From contig JBBSHE010000017.1 in assembly GCA_038253325.1 (NCBI GenBank), positions 1 to 61,835 on the forward strand: a stretch of 61,835 nt of DNA. Reading direction: 5' to 3'. Below the pieces are notes generated by a model that was not told the origin of the DNA, searched no databases, and saw only the letters and a program-made list of their open reading frames with translations. Positions within the stretch are counted from its first letter, which is position 1. Each line of letters starts with the position of its first letter. The DNA is from JBBSHE01 sp038253325 (GTDB lineage Bacteria; Actinomycetota; Actinomycetes; Propionibacteriales; Nocardioidaceae). Shown here in pieces: positions 28,957 through 38,735 of this stretch. The position numbers and the translations under genes are program-made.

Positions 28957-29361
28957 TCACATGCATGGCTCGTCGGTCGGAAGCTCGGGCACGAGTGCTT
29001 TGTGACTGTGCTGGTGGAGCCAGCTCGCGATCGTGTCGAGCGGCTCATGCCCGGCGACAAGGTCGACTATGAAGCGCTCGCCGGAGTCTGCCGTCGCCTC
29101 GAGCGTCTGACCGTTGATCGCTAGGAACACCTTCGTGACCAGCCACGCCAATCTCTTGTTGCCGTCGACCAGGCTCTGGTTGTTGTCGATCGACTGGCAC
29201 ATGGCCGCCGCCTTGTCCCACAACGTCCGGTAAGCGTCTTCGCCGAAGGCACTGGTCTGAGGACGCGCCAATGCGCCGGCCAGCAGGCCAACGTCGCGGA
29301 CCACGAACCCCAACCGCTCGGTCTGACGAAGGACGTCCTCGAGCAGGAGGTAGCGAACCAC
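28957..29361 (-). CDS. Doc/Fic-family toxin (death on curing)
   Basis: A 134-residue Fic-fold toxin. Its active loop reads NQSLVDGNKRLAW (residues 61-73). D66, G67, N68, K69 and R70 match the Fic/Doc motif, but the motif histidine is replaced by Q62. Doc of phage P1 phosphorylates EF-Tu; a His-less member may use a different mechanism or be weakened. It begins with GTG, 2 bases after its antitoxin stop. Confidence 0.82.
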   Translation of the reverse strand: MVRYLLLEDVLRQTERLGFVVRDVGLLAGALARPQTSAFGEDAYRTLWDKAAAMCQSIDNNQSLVDGNKRLAWLVTKVFLAINGQTLEATADSGERFIVDLVAGHEPLDTIASWLHQHSHKALVPELPTDEPCM

Positions 29362-29363
29362 GG

Positions 29364-29567
29364 CTACTTGGCGAGGCGGTCGAGAAGTTCGGCGTCCTCG
29401 ACGACCGCACCATCGAAGAACTCATCGAGTACGGCGGCTCGACGGTCGGTCGCGATCCGAGTACGGATCGCAAGCACCGCTACCTCATGCATCGACCGGT
29501 GTTCGCGGACAGCCTGCTCCCGGAGATCCTCGGTCTCCTTCGGACTCAACCGTACGACGAATGCCAT
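29364..29567 (-). CDS. Ribbon-helix-helix antitoxin
   Basis: A 67-residue protein. The N-terminal AFVVRLSPKETEDLREQAVR strand-helix is a typical ribbon-helix-helix DNA-binding unit; the C-terminal acidic tail should cover the toxin. It precedes the Doc gene by 2 bases and likely represses their common promoter. Confidence 0.8.
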   Translation of the reverse strand: MAFVVRLSPKETEDLREQAVREHRSMHEVAVLAIRTRIATDRRAAVLDEFFDGAVVEDAELLDRLAK

Positions 29568-29802
29568 ATCAGAACGATATCACCCATCCAGACGAGCTGC
29601 CTCGCGTGGTAGACCGGCGACCCTCAGTGGGGCGGGCGATCGTTCGCCGTCGTCCGCGTCATCGTGCTCACTCGATGCGACCTTTGGGTTCCCCGTCGCC
29701 GACGGCGGTACTGGTGATTGCAAATCCCACGATATGACCCCCTCAGCTTTTCATGTACTGGCAATCCAGCGATTCGTCAGGCCGTGAGAGAGCCATCGAC
29801 GC
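29568..29802. other. Intergenic, toxin-antitoxin promoter region
   Basis: The 235 bases should hold the antitoxin promoter near 29570-29640. No other gene is recognised. Confidence 0.4.
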
Positions 29803-32445
29803 TCAGGCTGGCCGATGTCCAGCAGCGCTCGCGAGCATCTCGTCGAGTGGCGTGCGGCACCCCCGCTCGTACTCGAGGTCCCATTCCGTTGGAGGCAAGG
29901 CACCTCTCGCCCTGGCCAGGGGACCTTTTAGCTCAGCCTCCTGGTACGCGGGCCGCGGTATGCCGGCGCGATCCCGTTCGGTCTCCGCGGAGCCGAGAAA
30001 GCTCGCGGCCATTGCGGCCTCGCCGAGATCGGCCAGCACGGCGGCGTAGTCCTCGGCGAGGATGATGCTGAGGATCGGGCTGCGCTGTTTGACCGCGTCG
30101 ACCATCAGACGCTGCATCTCTCGATGGGCTTCCTCGGTTCGTCCTAGCTCCCGAAGGGTGCAGGCGACATTGTGCTGGCTCATGATCAGCTGTGCCTCGT
30201 CGCCGAGCTCACGCGAGATCGGGATGCTTTCCTCGAGAAGGTCCATCGACCGTTCGAGGTTGCCCTCGGCGGCTTCGATGTTGCTCAGCTCCAAGAGTGC
30301 GAGCGACAGGTCGGCCTTCTCCCCCACTCGACGAGCAACCGCCACCGCCTCTTCGAGACCACGCCGGGCTGCTGCGTGATTTGCCAACTGGTTATCGATC
30401 GTCGCGAGCACTCGGAGCGCCGACGACAGGTTCGATCTGTCGCCCAGCCGTCGTAGCATCTCGACGCTCTGCTCCGCCATGCCGCGGGACTGCTCGTGCT
30501 CGCCTTGGATGTAGACGACCCGCGCAAGGCTCTCCAGGCATTGGGCTATCTCCAGGGATTCCTGACCGACGGAGAGGTCGACGGCTCTTCCCGTCCAGCG
30601 CCTCGCCTCGGGGTAGTTCCCGCCGCGCCGCCAGAACCAACCCAGCAGCTGACACAGTCGTACTCCGAGCAGCACCCGGTCATCGCTTGGTCTGTCGACG
30701 GCGTCGGGTTGCAACGCCCAGTCGAGCACCTCGCGCAGGTTGTCCTGCTCGATCTCCAGCTGTTGCCGGGCAGCCAGGTGCTGGGTGCCGACTCTGTTCG
30801 CGTAGAGGGTCCGCGCGACGTCGACGAAATGGTGCGCCTTGGCGGCTCGGGTCGCGTCGAGCTCTCCGTGTGCCTCGAGCTCCCCGAGCGCGAACGCCCG
30901 AACGGTTTCCAGGAGGCTGATCCGTGGTTCGCCGTCGAGGCTGTCATTGATGCGAGCCAGGCTGGCGTCAACCAGCTCGGCAACGACGTCAAGCGGGTCA
31001 GACTGCTGATCCAGCACGCCATCACTCACCGCGACGACCGCAGGAATGTCTGCACCGCCGGCGAACACCGACAAGCGCCGCAAGAGCGCCTGCGGCTTGG
31101 GCGTCAGCAGCCGGTAGCTCCAGGAGATGGTGTGGCGCAGCGTTTGCTGACGAGTCGGCCGGAGACTGCCGCCGATCTCGAGGTCGAGGGCACTGTCGAG
31201 TCGGGCGACCAGCGCTTGCGGGCTCAACAACTTGCTTCGGGACGCCACGATCTCGATCGCGAGTGGAATGCCGTCCAGTCGGCGGCAGATCGTCGCGACC
31301 GCCGGCGCGTTTTCGGCGGTGAGCCGGAAAACCGACTTGACCATCCGAGCGTGCTGGACGAACAGCTGTACGGCACCAGATTCTTCAACCGCACGGATGT
31401 GCGTACCGGTTGGCAGCTCCAACGGCGGCACCTCGTGCTCGTACTCCCCGGTGATGTGCAACGGTCGGCGCGAGGTGGCGACCACGACGGCGTTTGGTGC
31501 CCTGGCGAGCAGGTCGGACACGGCAGAGTCGACGTGGGGAATCTGCTCGAGGTTGTCCAGTACGAGCAACAACCTGCGATGGCCCACATGCGCGAAGAGC
31601 CCTGACGGCGTACGACGGTCCGAGGGCGCGTCCAGGGTCTCTGCGAGCGTCGTCCACAACACCTCGAGCGTCGCCGCGGCCGCGAGTGATACGAAGTAGA
31701 CACCGTCCGGGAACGTCTTCACCAACGCGGTCGCAAGCGCTGTCGCCAACCGGGTCTTGCCGGACCCACCTGGGCCGGTCAACGTCACCAGCCGCGCCCC
31801 CTGCCTCGACAACAGGTCTTGCAGCTCGCGCAGCTCGCCGTCACGACCGACCAACGGTGTGGGTGCTGTTGGAAGGTTCGAGCCCGCACCGAGAGTCTTG
31901 AGGGCAGTAAAGTGTGATTCCAGCCCGGGGCCCGTCAACTGGAACAGCCGCTCGGGTTGCGCGACGTCCTTCAACCGATGGGCACCGAGATCCAGCAGGT
32001 CCGCGTCGTCGGGTAGGCAGCCGGTCAGCAGCCGCACCGTTGCTTCTGAAATCACCACCTGTCCGCCATGCGCAGCCCCCGAGATCCGGGCGGCCCGGTG
32101 TACGTCCATGCCGACGTAGCCGTCGCCGTGAACCATGGGTGAGCCGGTGTGGATGCCCATCCGCACCCGTACCCGCTCCCCGCCCGGCCAGTCCCCTTCT
32201 GCCAGCTCCCGTTGGGCCTGCAGTGCCGCCGCCACCGCGTCGGCAGCCCGCGCGAAGACGACGAAGAAGCTGTCGCCCTCGGTTCCCATCTCGACGCCAC
32301 CCCACCGGGACCACGCCCTCCGCAACACCGATCGTTGGCCGTCAAGCGCCTCCGTATACGCGTCTCCGAGCCGGGACAGCAGCAGTGTCGAGCCCTCGAT
32401 GTCGGAGAACAACATCGTGACGGTGCCTGACGGCAGGTCTGCCAT
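29803..32445 (-). CDS. Class III adenylate/guanylate cyclase - STAND ATPase - TPR signalling protein
   Basis: An 880-residue multi-domain protein. Residues 1-165: class III cyclase domain with metal Asp in LFSDIEGSTLL and the second Asp in GTEGDSFF, then MGIHTGSP and VHRAARISGAAHGGQVVIS. Residues 215-500: NB-ARC/AAA ATPase with Walker A GPGGSGKTR (about 223-231) and LLLVLDNLEQ. Residues 560-880: TPR-like helices. Such proteins are common in actinomycetes and couple ligand sensing to nucleotide signalling. ATG 32445 has GGAAG upstream and starts exactly at the cyclase domain. Confidence 0.87.
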   Translation of the reverse strand: MADLPSGTVTMLFSDIEGSTLLLSRLGDAYTEALDGQRSVLRRAWSRWGGVEMGTEGDSFFVVFARAADAVAAALQAQRELAEGDWPGGERVRVRMGIHTGSPMVHGDGYVGMDVHRAARISGAAHGGQVVISEATVRLLTGCLPDDADLLDLGAHRLKDVAQPERLFQLTGPGLESHFTALKTLGAGSNLPTAPTPLVGRDGELRELQDLLSRQGARLVTLTGPGGSGKTRLATALATALVKTFPDGVYFVSLAAAATLEVLWTTLAETLDAPSDRRTPSGLFAHVGHRRLLLVLDNLEQIPHVDSAVSDLLARAPNAVVVATSRRPLHITGEYEHEVPPLELPTGTHIRAVEESGAVQLFVQHARMVKSVFRLTAENAPAVATICRRLDGIPLAIEIVASRSKLLSPQALVARLDSALDLEIGGSLRPTRQQTLRHTISWSYRLLTPKPQALLRRLSVFAGGADIPAVVAVSDGVLDQQSDPLDVVAELVDASLARINDSLDGEPRISLLETVRAFALGELEAHGELDATRAAKAHHFVDVARTLYANRVGTQHLAARQQLEIEQDNLREVLDWALQPDAVDRPSDDRVLLGVRLCQLLGWFWRRGGNYPEARRWTGRAVDLSVGQESLEIAQCLESLARVVYIQGEHEQSRGMAEQSVEMLRRLGDRSNLSSALRVLATIDNQLANHAAARRGLEEAVAVARRVGEKADLSLALLELSNIEAAEGNLERSMDLLEESIPISRELGDEAQLIMSQHNVACTLRELGRTEEAHREMQRLMVDAVKQRSPILSIILAEDYAAVLADLGEAAMAASFLGSAETERDRAGIPRPAYQEAELKGPLARARGALPPTEWDLEYERGCRTPLDEMLASAAGHRPA

Positions 32446-32848
32446 CGTCAGTCTTCCTTCGCTCTGACATCCGTAAGACCAGGACGCCGACGACCCGAGA
32501 AGTGACAACGTTCGACTTGCCAGCGGCGGCTCCGGGGCTGTGCAACGCCCGCAGTTTATGTCGGGCATCCCGCGGTGTCTCGAGAAGGGCGTGTGATGGC
32601 TGTCGGCCGGCCGTGCACCGTGACGGTGACACGCTCGTGCTGGCTGTGCACCCTTGAGACGAGCTCAGACCGGTGTGCCATTGGTTCGGCGAGCGGGATG
32701 CTCTCGGTCATGGTCATTAAATATGACTAACTAAAGATAGAGACGCCAGCCGAATCGATAGTAAGTCCCCACCGCCCCGACTCGTGGCGCCAGGACTCAA
32801 GTCTCCCAGTCTCGGGATCCATGACCCATGAAGAAGGGGACGCAGCGG
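32446..32848. other. Intergenic, AT-rich patch and remnant frame
   Basis: About 400 bases. 32711-32740 (TCATTAAATATGACTAACTAAAG) is strikingly AT-rich for this DNA and contains an imperfect GTCAT/ATGAC inverted pair. On the minus strand 32727-32848 encodes an orphan tail (SSWVMDPETGRLESW ...) to a TAG, which resembles the end of a broken gene (possibly Uma2-type), with no start. Confidence 0.4.
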
Positions 32849-33808
32849 CTACTGGCTCATAGGTCGCACCATGACGGCGCGAGCGTAGAGCAGCGCGCAG
32901 CCTCGACGCATCACGTTGCGCATCGATTGCGAGCCGGGCGCGGTGGTCACCACCGCGACGCGCGCGCCGGCCTGATGCGCCAGGTTCATGCGCGCCGCCA
33001 GCATCGCCGCCTGCACTCCTCGGCGGCGGAAGCGCGGCACGGTGGTGGCTCCGCACAGCAGCGCCACGTCGCCATCGAGCCGCAGCGTTGCGACGCCTGC
33101 GGGCTCGCCTTCGACCCGCGCCACGACACGTCGGAAACCGTCGGCGCGCACCAGGTCGAGGTAAACCGACTCGATGGCCTCGCGGGCATGGACCTCGGCG
33201 GTGACCGCGCTGTCGTCGGGGTGCAGGGAACCGTCGACAGCTAGTTCGCGCCACACCACGTCGTCATCGGCGTCGTCGACCGAGATGCCGTTCACGCCAG
33301 CGGCGGGTTCCACCGACATCCCGAGCACGTTGTCGAAACCGTCCAGACGATAACCGCGGCCGGACAGTTGTGGCCCGACCTCCGGCGCCGCCAAGGTCGA
33401 CAACTCGACCCGCATCGGTTCGCCCTGCGCCGCCCACGCCTCCTCCACCGCTGCCAGCTCCGAGTCGTCGAGCGCGCCGTCGAAACCGGCGCCGATCAAC
33501 TTGTTGACCGGTGACCCGCGGCGCACCAGCACCGCACGCCCGCCGCCCAACTCCTGGTTGAACACTGCTGCTCCCGCCGCAGCCGCCCCCGCAGCGAACG
33601 CCGCGGACAACCCGGCCTCGGCGCGATCGATCTGTGCCGCGAGCCCGGGATCCGGAAAGATCCCGGCAAACTCACGACTGCCAGTGGGGAGATGGTCCGC
33701 GCGCCGGGTGTGCTGGTTCAGGTCAAGATCGATGCCACTTTCCAAACGGGGCGCCGTTCTCGACGGCGGCGTCCTCGCGGATCTGTGTCGAGGCTCGACG
33801 GGGCTCAC
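32849..33808 (-). CDS. GNAT-family N-acetyltransferase
   Basis: Up to 319 residues. The C-terminal third holds a GNAT core: GVATLRLDGDVALLCGATTV, then the acetyl-CoA loop PRFRRRGVQAAM and an NVMRRGCALLYAR tail. The N-terminal half looks like a diverged second GNAT fold. The start is doubtful: the first 40 residues are arginine-rich and unlike a protein start, and no ATG/GTG exists near the first conserved block (REFAGIFPDPG), so an upstream frameshift is possible. Confidence 0.7.
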   Translation of the reverse strand: MSPVEPRHRSARTPPSRTAPRLESGIDLDLNQHTRRADHLPTGSREFAGIFPDPGLAAQIDRAEAGLSAAFAAGAAAAGAAVFNQELGGGRAVLVRRGSPVNKLIGAGFDGALDDSELAAVEEAWAAQGEPMRVELSTLAAPEVGPQLSGRGYRLDGFDNVLGMSVEPAAGVNGISVDDADDDVVWRELAVDGSLHPDDSAVTAEVHAREAIESVYLDLVRADGFRRVVARVEGEPAGVATLRLDGDVALLCGATTVPRFRRRGVQAAMLAARMNLAHQAGARVAVVTTAPGSQSMRNVMRRGCALLYARAVMVRPMSQ

Positions 33809-34017
33809 ATGCCACCGGCGAAATGCTCAGCCAGCGACTCGCCCGCACGAGTGGCCCACTGGGGAGATCGATGCCCATCCCGAACGATACCCGTTTCGCG
33901 CCGTACAATGCCATCGCGCAGATCGAGGACAACCCGACCTTGCTCGGCCGCTTCAACGCCGTGCCCCAATTTCTTCGGCGACGCGCCATTGTGAGGGTGG
34001 CGACCACTATGGGCTGC
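33809..34017. other. Intergenic, no gene recognised
   Basis: About 210 bases with open frames on both strands but no domain I recognise. Confidence 0.35.
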
Positions 34018-34581
34018 TCAGTCCCGAGGAGCAACGTCGAGGATCAGCCGCATCTCTTGGCCGGAGTGCCTTACCTCGCGGAGCGTCAGGCGTTTCGTGG
34101 TGATTCGGCGCGGTAGCAGGGGCGCTCCGGCGCCGAGGAATACCGGCCGCATCCCGAGCCACACCTCATCGAGTAGGCCTGCGTCGTCAAACTGGCCCAC
34201 CAGGTCCCCGCCGCCGAGGATCCAGATGTTCTTGTCGGGCAGAGTCGCCAGCATCTCGTCGTACACGGGACGAACGTCTCCGGAGACGATGCGGATATCG
34301 ACGGTCGGGATCGGCGGCAGGTCGCGGTGGGAGAACACCCAGCAGGGACGGTCGTCGTAGAAATCACGCCACTGCTGGGGGTTCGCCAGCATATCGTGGT
34401 GTCGTAGCATCCACTCGTACGTCGTCGCGCCCATGGTCATCGGCCCCACACCGCCGATGAACTCGTCCCAACCGCCCTCGTCCTCACCGTGGGGCGCCTC
34501 GAAGAGCCAGTCGAGGGATTGATTCTGGTCTGCGATGAAGCCGTCGAGCGTGCAGGCCGTGAAGTACTGCACTCGCGCCAT
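34018..34581 (-). CDS. Dihydrofolate reductase-like (RibD C-terminal) protein
   Basis: A 187-residue protein of the DHFR/RibD-C superfamily: YFTACTLDGFIAD (NADPH strand), GPMTMGATTYEWML, and IWILGGGDLVGQF. Stand-alone members are pyrimidine or flavin-type reductases of unknown substrate. ATG 34581 is used because the protein begins ARVQYFTACTLDG as in relatives; the longer frame to 34647 is not conserved. Confidence 0.84.
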   Translation of the reverse strand: MARVQYFTACTLDGFIADQNQSLDWLFEAPHGEDEGGWDEFIGGVGPMTMGATTYEWMLRHHDMLANPQQWRDFYDDRPCWVFSHRDLPPIPTVDIRIVSGDVRPVYDEMLATLPDKNIWILGGGDLVGQFDDAGLLDEVWLGMRPVFLGAGAPLLPRRITTKRLTLREVRHSGQEMRLILDVAPRD

Positions 34582-34697
34582 TCCTCGACGGTATACCCGG
34601 CAATGCCCGAGCCGCTTGATCGAAGTTCCGGAAGCCCGAGTCACCACGCCGCCTGTGCGCCAGCTCGGTCGCGCTCATCGGCTACTTGTTCGGCTGA

Positions 34698-34880
34698 TCA
34701 CGCTGCGATGTGGATCGACTGGTGGGCCGTGCGGTCGATGAGGATCCGGTTGTTCGTAGCGGCGAGGGCGTCGAAGGCGACTTGGTTGGCGATCGAGGTG
34801 CCGCAGGTGATGAAGTAGGTGTAGTCGGTCCGGAACGCCTCAGCGGACAGGTGCTGGACCAGATCGAGGCTGGCATTGGG
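34698..34880 (-). pseudogene. Fragment of an Orn/Lys/Arg decarboxylase
   Basis: Sixty residues on the minus strand (SAEAFRTDYTYFITCGTSIA, then ANQVAFDALA, then ILIDRTAHQSIHIAA) match the N-terminal part of the PLP-binding domain of group III amino-acid decarboxylases, where the loop TxGTSxANQ precedes the catalytic region. A stop follows immediately and nothing else of the 450-700-residue enzyme is present. It is a relic between the DHFR gene and the regulator. Confidence 0.65.
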
Positions 34881-34895
34881 TTGGAAGGAGCCCAC

Positions 34896-37681
34896 GTGCA
34901 CAATCTGAACGTGGCCAATCAGGGGACACCTCCCGAGGTAGGCATCTCGGCGCGTGAGGCCGAGGTCCTGGCTGCGCTCGGCGAACATCTGACCAACGCC
35001 GAGATCGGCGCTCGGCTGTTCATCTCCATCCGCACCGTCGAAAGTCATGTCTCCTCGTTGCTGCGCAAGCTACAAGTGGACAATCGGCGCGCCCTGGTCG
35101 CCGCCGCGCTGCCGTCGCCGTTGACGCCGTTCGTGGGACGGGTGGCCGAGCAGGCGACGCTGACCGAAGCACTGCACCAGCACCGCCTGGTCACGGCCGT
35201 CGGCCCGGGCGGGGTCGGCAAGACCCGCCTGGCCCTGAGTGTCGCCGCGGACGTGACCGACCGGTTCGCCGACGGCGTCTGGTACGTCGACCTGGTATCG
35301 GTGACCGACCCGTTGATGATCGCGCCGGCGATTGCCGACGCGCTCGGCCTCGGCGAGCGCCAGGGACACTCGGCGACGGACAACGTCCTCGGCTGGCTGG
35401 CTGACCGGGAGACGCTGCTCGTGCTGGACAATTGCGAGCACCTGCTGGACGGCGTGGTGGTCTTGCTGGAGCGGCTACTCGCCGGCAGTCCCCGGTTGGC
35501 GGTGCTCGCCACCAGCCGGGCCAGGTTGCTGGTGCCCTACGAATGGGTGTTCCCGGTGCCTGGGCTGTCCGTCGAAGCCGACGACGGCGGCCCGGGTGAC
35601 GCGGTCGAACTGTTTCTCGGGCGGGCCGCGGCCGGCGGGAACCCGCTGACGTCCGACGACAAGAAGCGCATCGCCGCCGTCTGCCGAGGTCTCGACGGCA
35701 TGGCGCTGGCGATCGAGCTGGCTGCTGCCCGGTTCGCGTCGCTCGGGCTCGACGGGCTCGAGGCAGGGTTGGCCGACCGGCTGCGGCTGCTCACCGGCGG
35801 CCCGCGGGTCGATGACCGGCATCGTTCGTTGCGCTCGGCGCTCGACTGGAGCTACGCCCTGCTAGACGATCCCGGTCGGGCGGTGCTGCACCGGGTCTCG
35901 GTGTTCGCCGGCCCATTCACCGCAGCCTCGGCGGCGGCGATCCTGGCCGATTGGCCGCCGGTGCCGGGCCGCGCCATTGCGACCATCCTGGCCCGGCTCG
36001 CCGACCAGAGCTTGCTGATCGCGATCGGGGGGCCGAGCGGGACGCGCTATCGGGCCTTGGAGACGATCCGTCAGTACGGCGTGGATCGGCTCGACGACGC
36101 AGACGAGGCGGTCGAGGCACACTCGCGCCACCTGTGTTGGTGTCTGGAGGAGAGCGCAGCCCTCGACGCCGCGTCTCACGAGCTCGTCGGTTCCTGGCGA
36201 GCCGCGTTCGATCAGGTCGCCGACGAACTTCGGAGTGCGCTGGCCTGGGCGGCCGGCAATGCTGAATACCGCCCGGAGGCGTACCGGTTGGCGATCCGAT
36301 TGGCCGAGCTGACCTTCACCCGCGGCATGCCCGGCGAGTCGCAGCGGCGCTACGAGCAAGCGGCCGAGTTTGCCGGGGACGACCTGGCCGCCGCCGATGC
36401 CATGCGCAGTGCCGCAGGTGCCGCGGAGTCGCGGCACTTCGGCAACGACGCGTTACGGCTGCGTAGGGCCGCAGCCGACGCAGCCGTGCGCGCAGGTGAC
36501 CGGGCCGGCGCGGCTGGTGACCTCGCCCGGAACGCCGAGTTGATCAATCGCGGCCCGGGGCTGATGGCTACCGGGCCGGCTGTCGGCGAGGTGGAGGCGC
36601 TGATCGCCGAGGGATGGGCGCTGGCTGGCGGCGATCTGGCTGCGCATGCGCGGTTGCTCACCGCTGAGGCGTTCAACGGCGCGATCGCCGATCCGGCCAC
36701 CGTCGACCTCGTCGAGCGCGCTCTCATGCTGGCTCGCCGCATCGACGACCCGCTGATCGAGAGCGCCGCGCTCGACCAGCTCACGGCGGTACAGCTGGCT
36801 CGGGGCGAGATCCGCGCCGCGGCGGCCAGCGCGTTGCGGCGCACCGAGCTGCTGGCGCCGATGCAGGTGACGGCCATGGCCGCGCTAGAGTTTTTCGACG
36901 GTTTCGTCATGGCCGCCGAATGCGCCGTCTCCGCCGGCGAGCTACGAGCCGCGAGACGACTGGCCGAACGCCTCCGGGACCTGCCCTTCTACCATGAGGA
37001 GGGCCATCTGGCGACCGCGCGGTTGCTCGTTGTCACGGCGCTCGCGGGCGACTGGGAGGAGACGATCACGCTGGCGGAGCGATTCCGCGAAGGATGGGAA
37101 CGGGTGCGGGCAACCTCAGCCGCGGCGCGTATGCGGCCGCGACGGTATGCGGGCTGCGCGGGGACGACGACGCCCGGGCTGTGTGGCTGGACATCGTGGA
37201 CGCGCTCGGGTCGCCGGGACGCTCGCTGGCAGAGCTGCACTTCGGCGAGTTCTTCGACGCCCTGCTCCTGCTGCACCGCGGTCTGCCCGAGCAGGCGGCG
37301 CAGATGTTGGACACGCCGCCGGAGGAGTTTAACGAGTGGGACAGCGGCATGTGGCGCCCTTGGTACGCCGCGCTGTGGGCCGAGGCCGCAGTCACGTCTG
37401 GGAACGAGGATGCCGCCGCCCGTGTAGACCGGGCCCGACGGATGAGCACCGACAACCCGATCGCCACCGCCATCGTCGACCGCGCGGCGGCCATGACCAG
37501 GTTGGCCGGGCGGGACGGCGACCGCGACGGCTTGACCGCCGCGGCTGCCGTCCTGGAGGACGCCGGCTGCCGCTACCAGTGGGCCCGAACGCTCGTCTTC
37601 ATCGGCGGGGACCACCGAGCACGTGGCGAGTCGGTGCTGGCGACCATGGGCGCGACGCCTATGGTCTGGCCTCCAGAATAA
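34896..37681 (+). pseudogene. LuxR-type regulator with N-terminal HTH and STAND ATPase, frameshifted
   Basis: About 928 residues if repaired. An N-terminal LuxR/GerE helix-turn-helix (GISAREAEVLAALGEHLTN ... FISIRTVESHVSSLLRKL, residues 15-75) comes first. An NB-ARC ATPase follows with Walker A GPGGVGKTR near residue 103 and LLVLDNCEHLL; a long TPR-like region comes last. Near 37095-37105 the frame shifts: the original frame runs on as non-protein to 37427 while the real C-terminus (AGNLSRGAYAAATVCGLRGD ...) continues in the next frame to TAA 37681. GTG 34896 has AAGGAG 5-7 bases upstream. It converges on and overlaps the methyltransferase gene by 23 bases. Confidence 0.8.
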
Positions 37682-38735
37682 TGTTGAACGGGGTCTCGGT
37701 CGCCCGCCGCACGTGGCTGAATCCGGCCTCGCGCAGGACGATCGCCAACTGGCGTTCACCGGCCTGTGCACCGAGTCCCAGCCCGACTTCCTGCGCCAGC
37801 GACCCCGGCGTGCAGATCACCGTTGACAGGCCGTAGAAGGCTCGCCCGACCGGATTCAAGTTGTGCTCCAGTGCGTCGCCGGCGTTCGGCTCGACCAGCA
37901 GCAGCGTGCCGTCCGGCGCCAGCGCCTGCCGAATACGGCGCGCCGCCCCGACCGGGTCGCCCATGTCGTGCAGGGCATCGAACAGGCACACCAGGTCGTA
38001 GCCCTGGCCGGGGAAGTCCTTCGCGGACGCGACCTCGAACTTGGCCCGCTGGTTGACACCGGCCTCGGCCGCGGCCTCGCGGGCGGCTTCGATGGAGACG
38101 TCGTGGATGTCGAAGCCCACGAACGTCGAGCGCTCGAACGCCTGCGCCATGATGATCGTGGACGCGCCGAGCCCGCACCCCACGTCGGCCACGCTGCCCC
38201 CTGACCGCAGCTTCTCGACCACGCCGTCGAGGGCTGGTAGCCAATCGTCGACGAGGTAGGCGGCGTAGCTGGGCCGGAAGAGCCGTACGACGCCGGAGAA
38301 CAGCCGGTGGTCGTGCTCTCCCCAGCCGACGCCCGCGCCGGTGCGGAACGCGTCGACGAACACATCGTGGTCGGCGTAGCAGGAGGCGATGGCCTCGAAG
38401 GCGCCGCCGAGGAAGACCGGGCTGTCCTCGTTCGCGACGACCATGGCCTGCTCGGCCGGCAGCTCATAGGTGCTGTCGGCCGGGTCGTAGACGACGTAGC
38501 CGCCGGCCGCCTGGTTGCCGAGCCACTCACGGACGTATCGCTCGGTGGTGCCGGTGCGGTGCGCGAGCGTGGCCGACGTGATCGGCCCGGCGGCCGCCAT
38601 CGCCTTGTAGAGGCCCAGGCGGTCGCCGATGTGCAGCAGTAAGCCGGAGATGGCTGCCCCCATGTCGACGACTGCTTGTCCGACGAACGCCTCGAGTTTC
38701 GCCTCGTCGATTGTACGGATTTCGGTTGTGGTCAT
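37659..38735 (-). CDS. Class I SAM-dependent methyltransferase with winged-helix N-terminus
   Basis: A 358-residue enzyme. The N-terminal half holds a dimerisation/winged-helix part (RLGLYKAMAAAGPITSATLA ... RYVREWLGNQAAGGYV), and the SAM motif VADVGCGLGAS is near residue 190, with later DLVCLFDALHDMGDP. It resembles actinobacterial methyltransferases beside LuxR-type regulators. Substrate unknown. ATG 38735; the frame upstream is shadow. Confidence 0.86.
   Translation of the reverse strand: MTTTEIRTIDEAKLEAFVGQAVVDMGAAISGLLLHIGDRLGLYKAMAAAGPITSATLAHRTGTTERYVREWLGNQAAGGYVVYDPADSTYELPAEQAMVVANEDSPVFLGGAFEAIASCYADHDVFVDAFRTGAGVGWGEHDHRLFSGVVRLFRPSYAAYLVDDWLPALDGVVEKLRSGGSVADVGCGLGASTIIMAQAFERSTFVGFDIHDVSIEAAREAAAEAGVNQRAKFEVASAKDFPGQGYDLVCLFDALHDMGDPVGAARRIRQALAPDGTLLLVEPNAGDALEHNLNPVGRAFYGLSTVICTPGSLAQEVGLGLGAQAGERQLAIVLREAGFSHVRRATETPFNIILEARP

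Noticed and set aside
33869..34116. Plus-strand frame beginning at ATG 33869
   Set aside because: It overlaps the DHFR-like gene and shows no domain.
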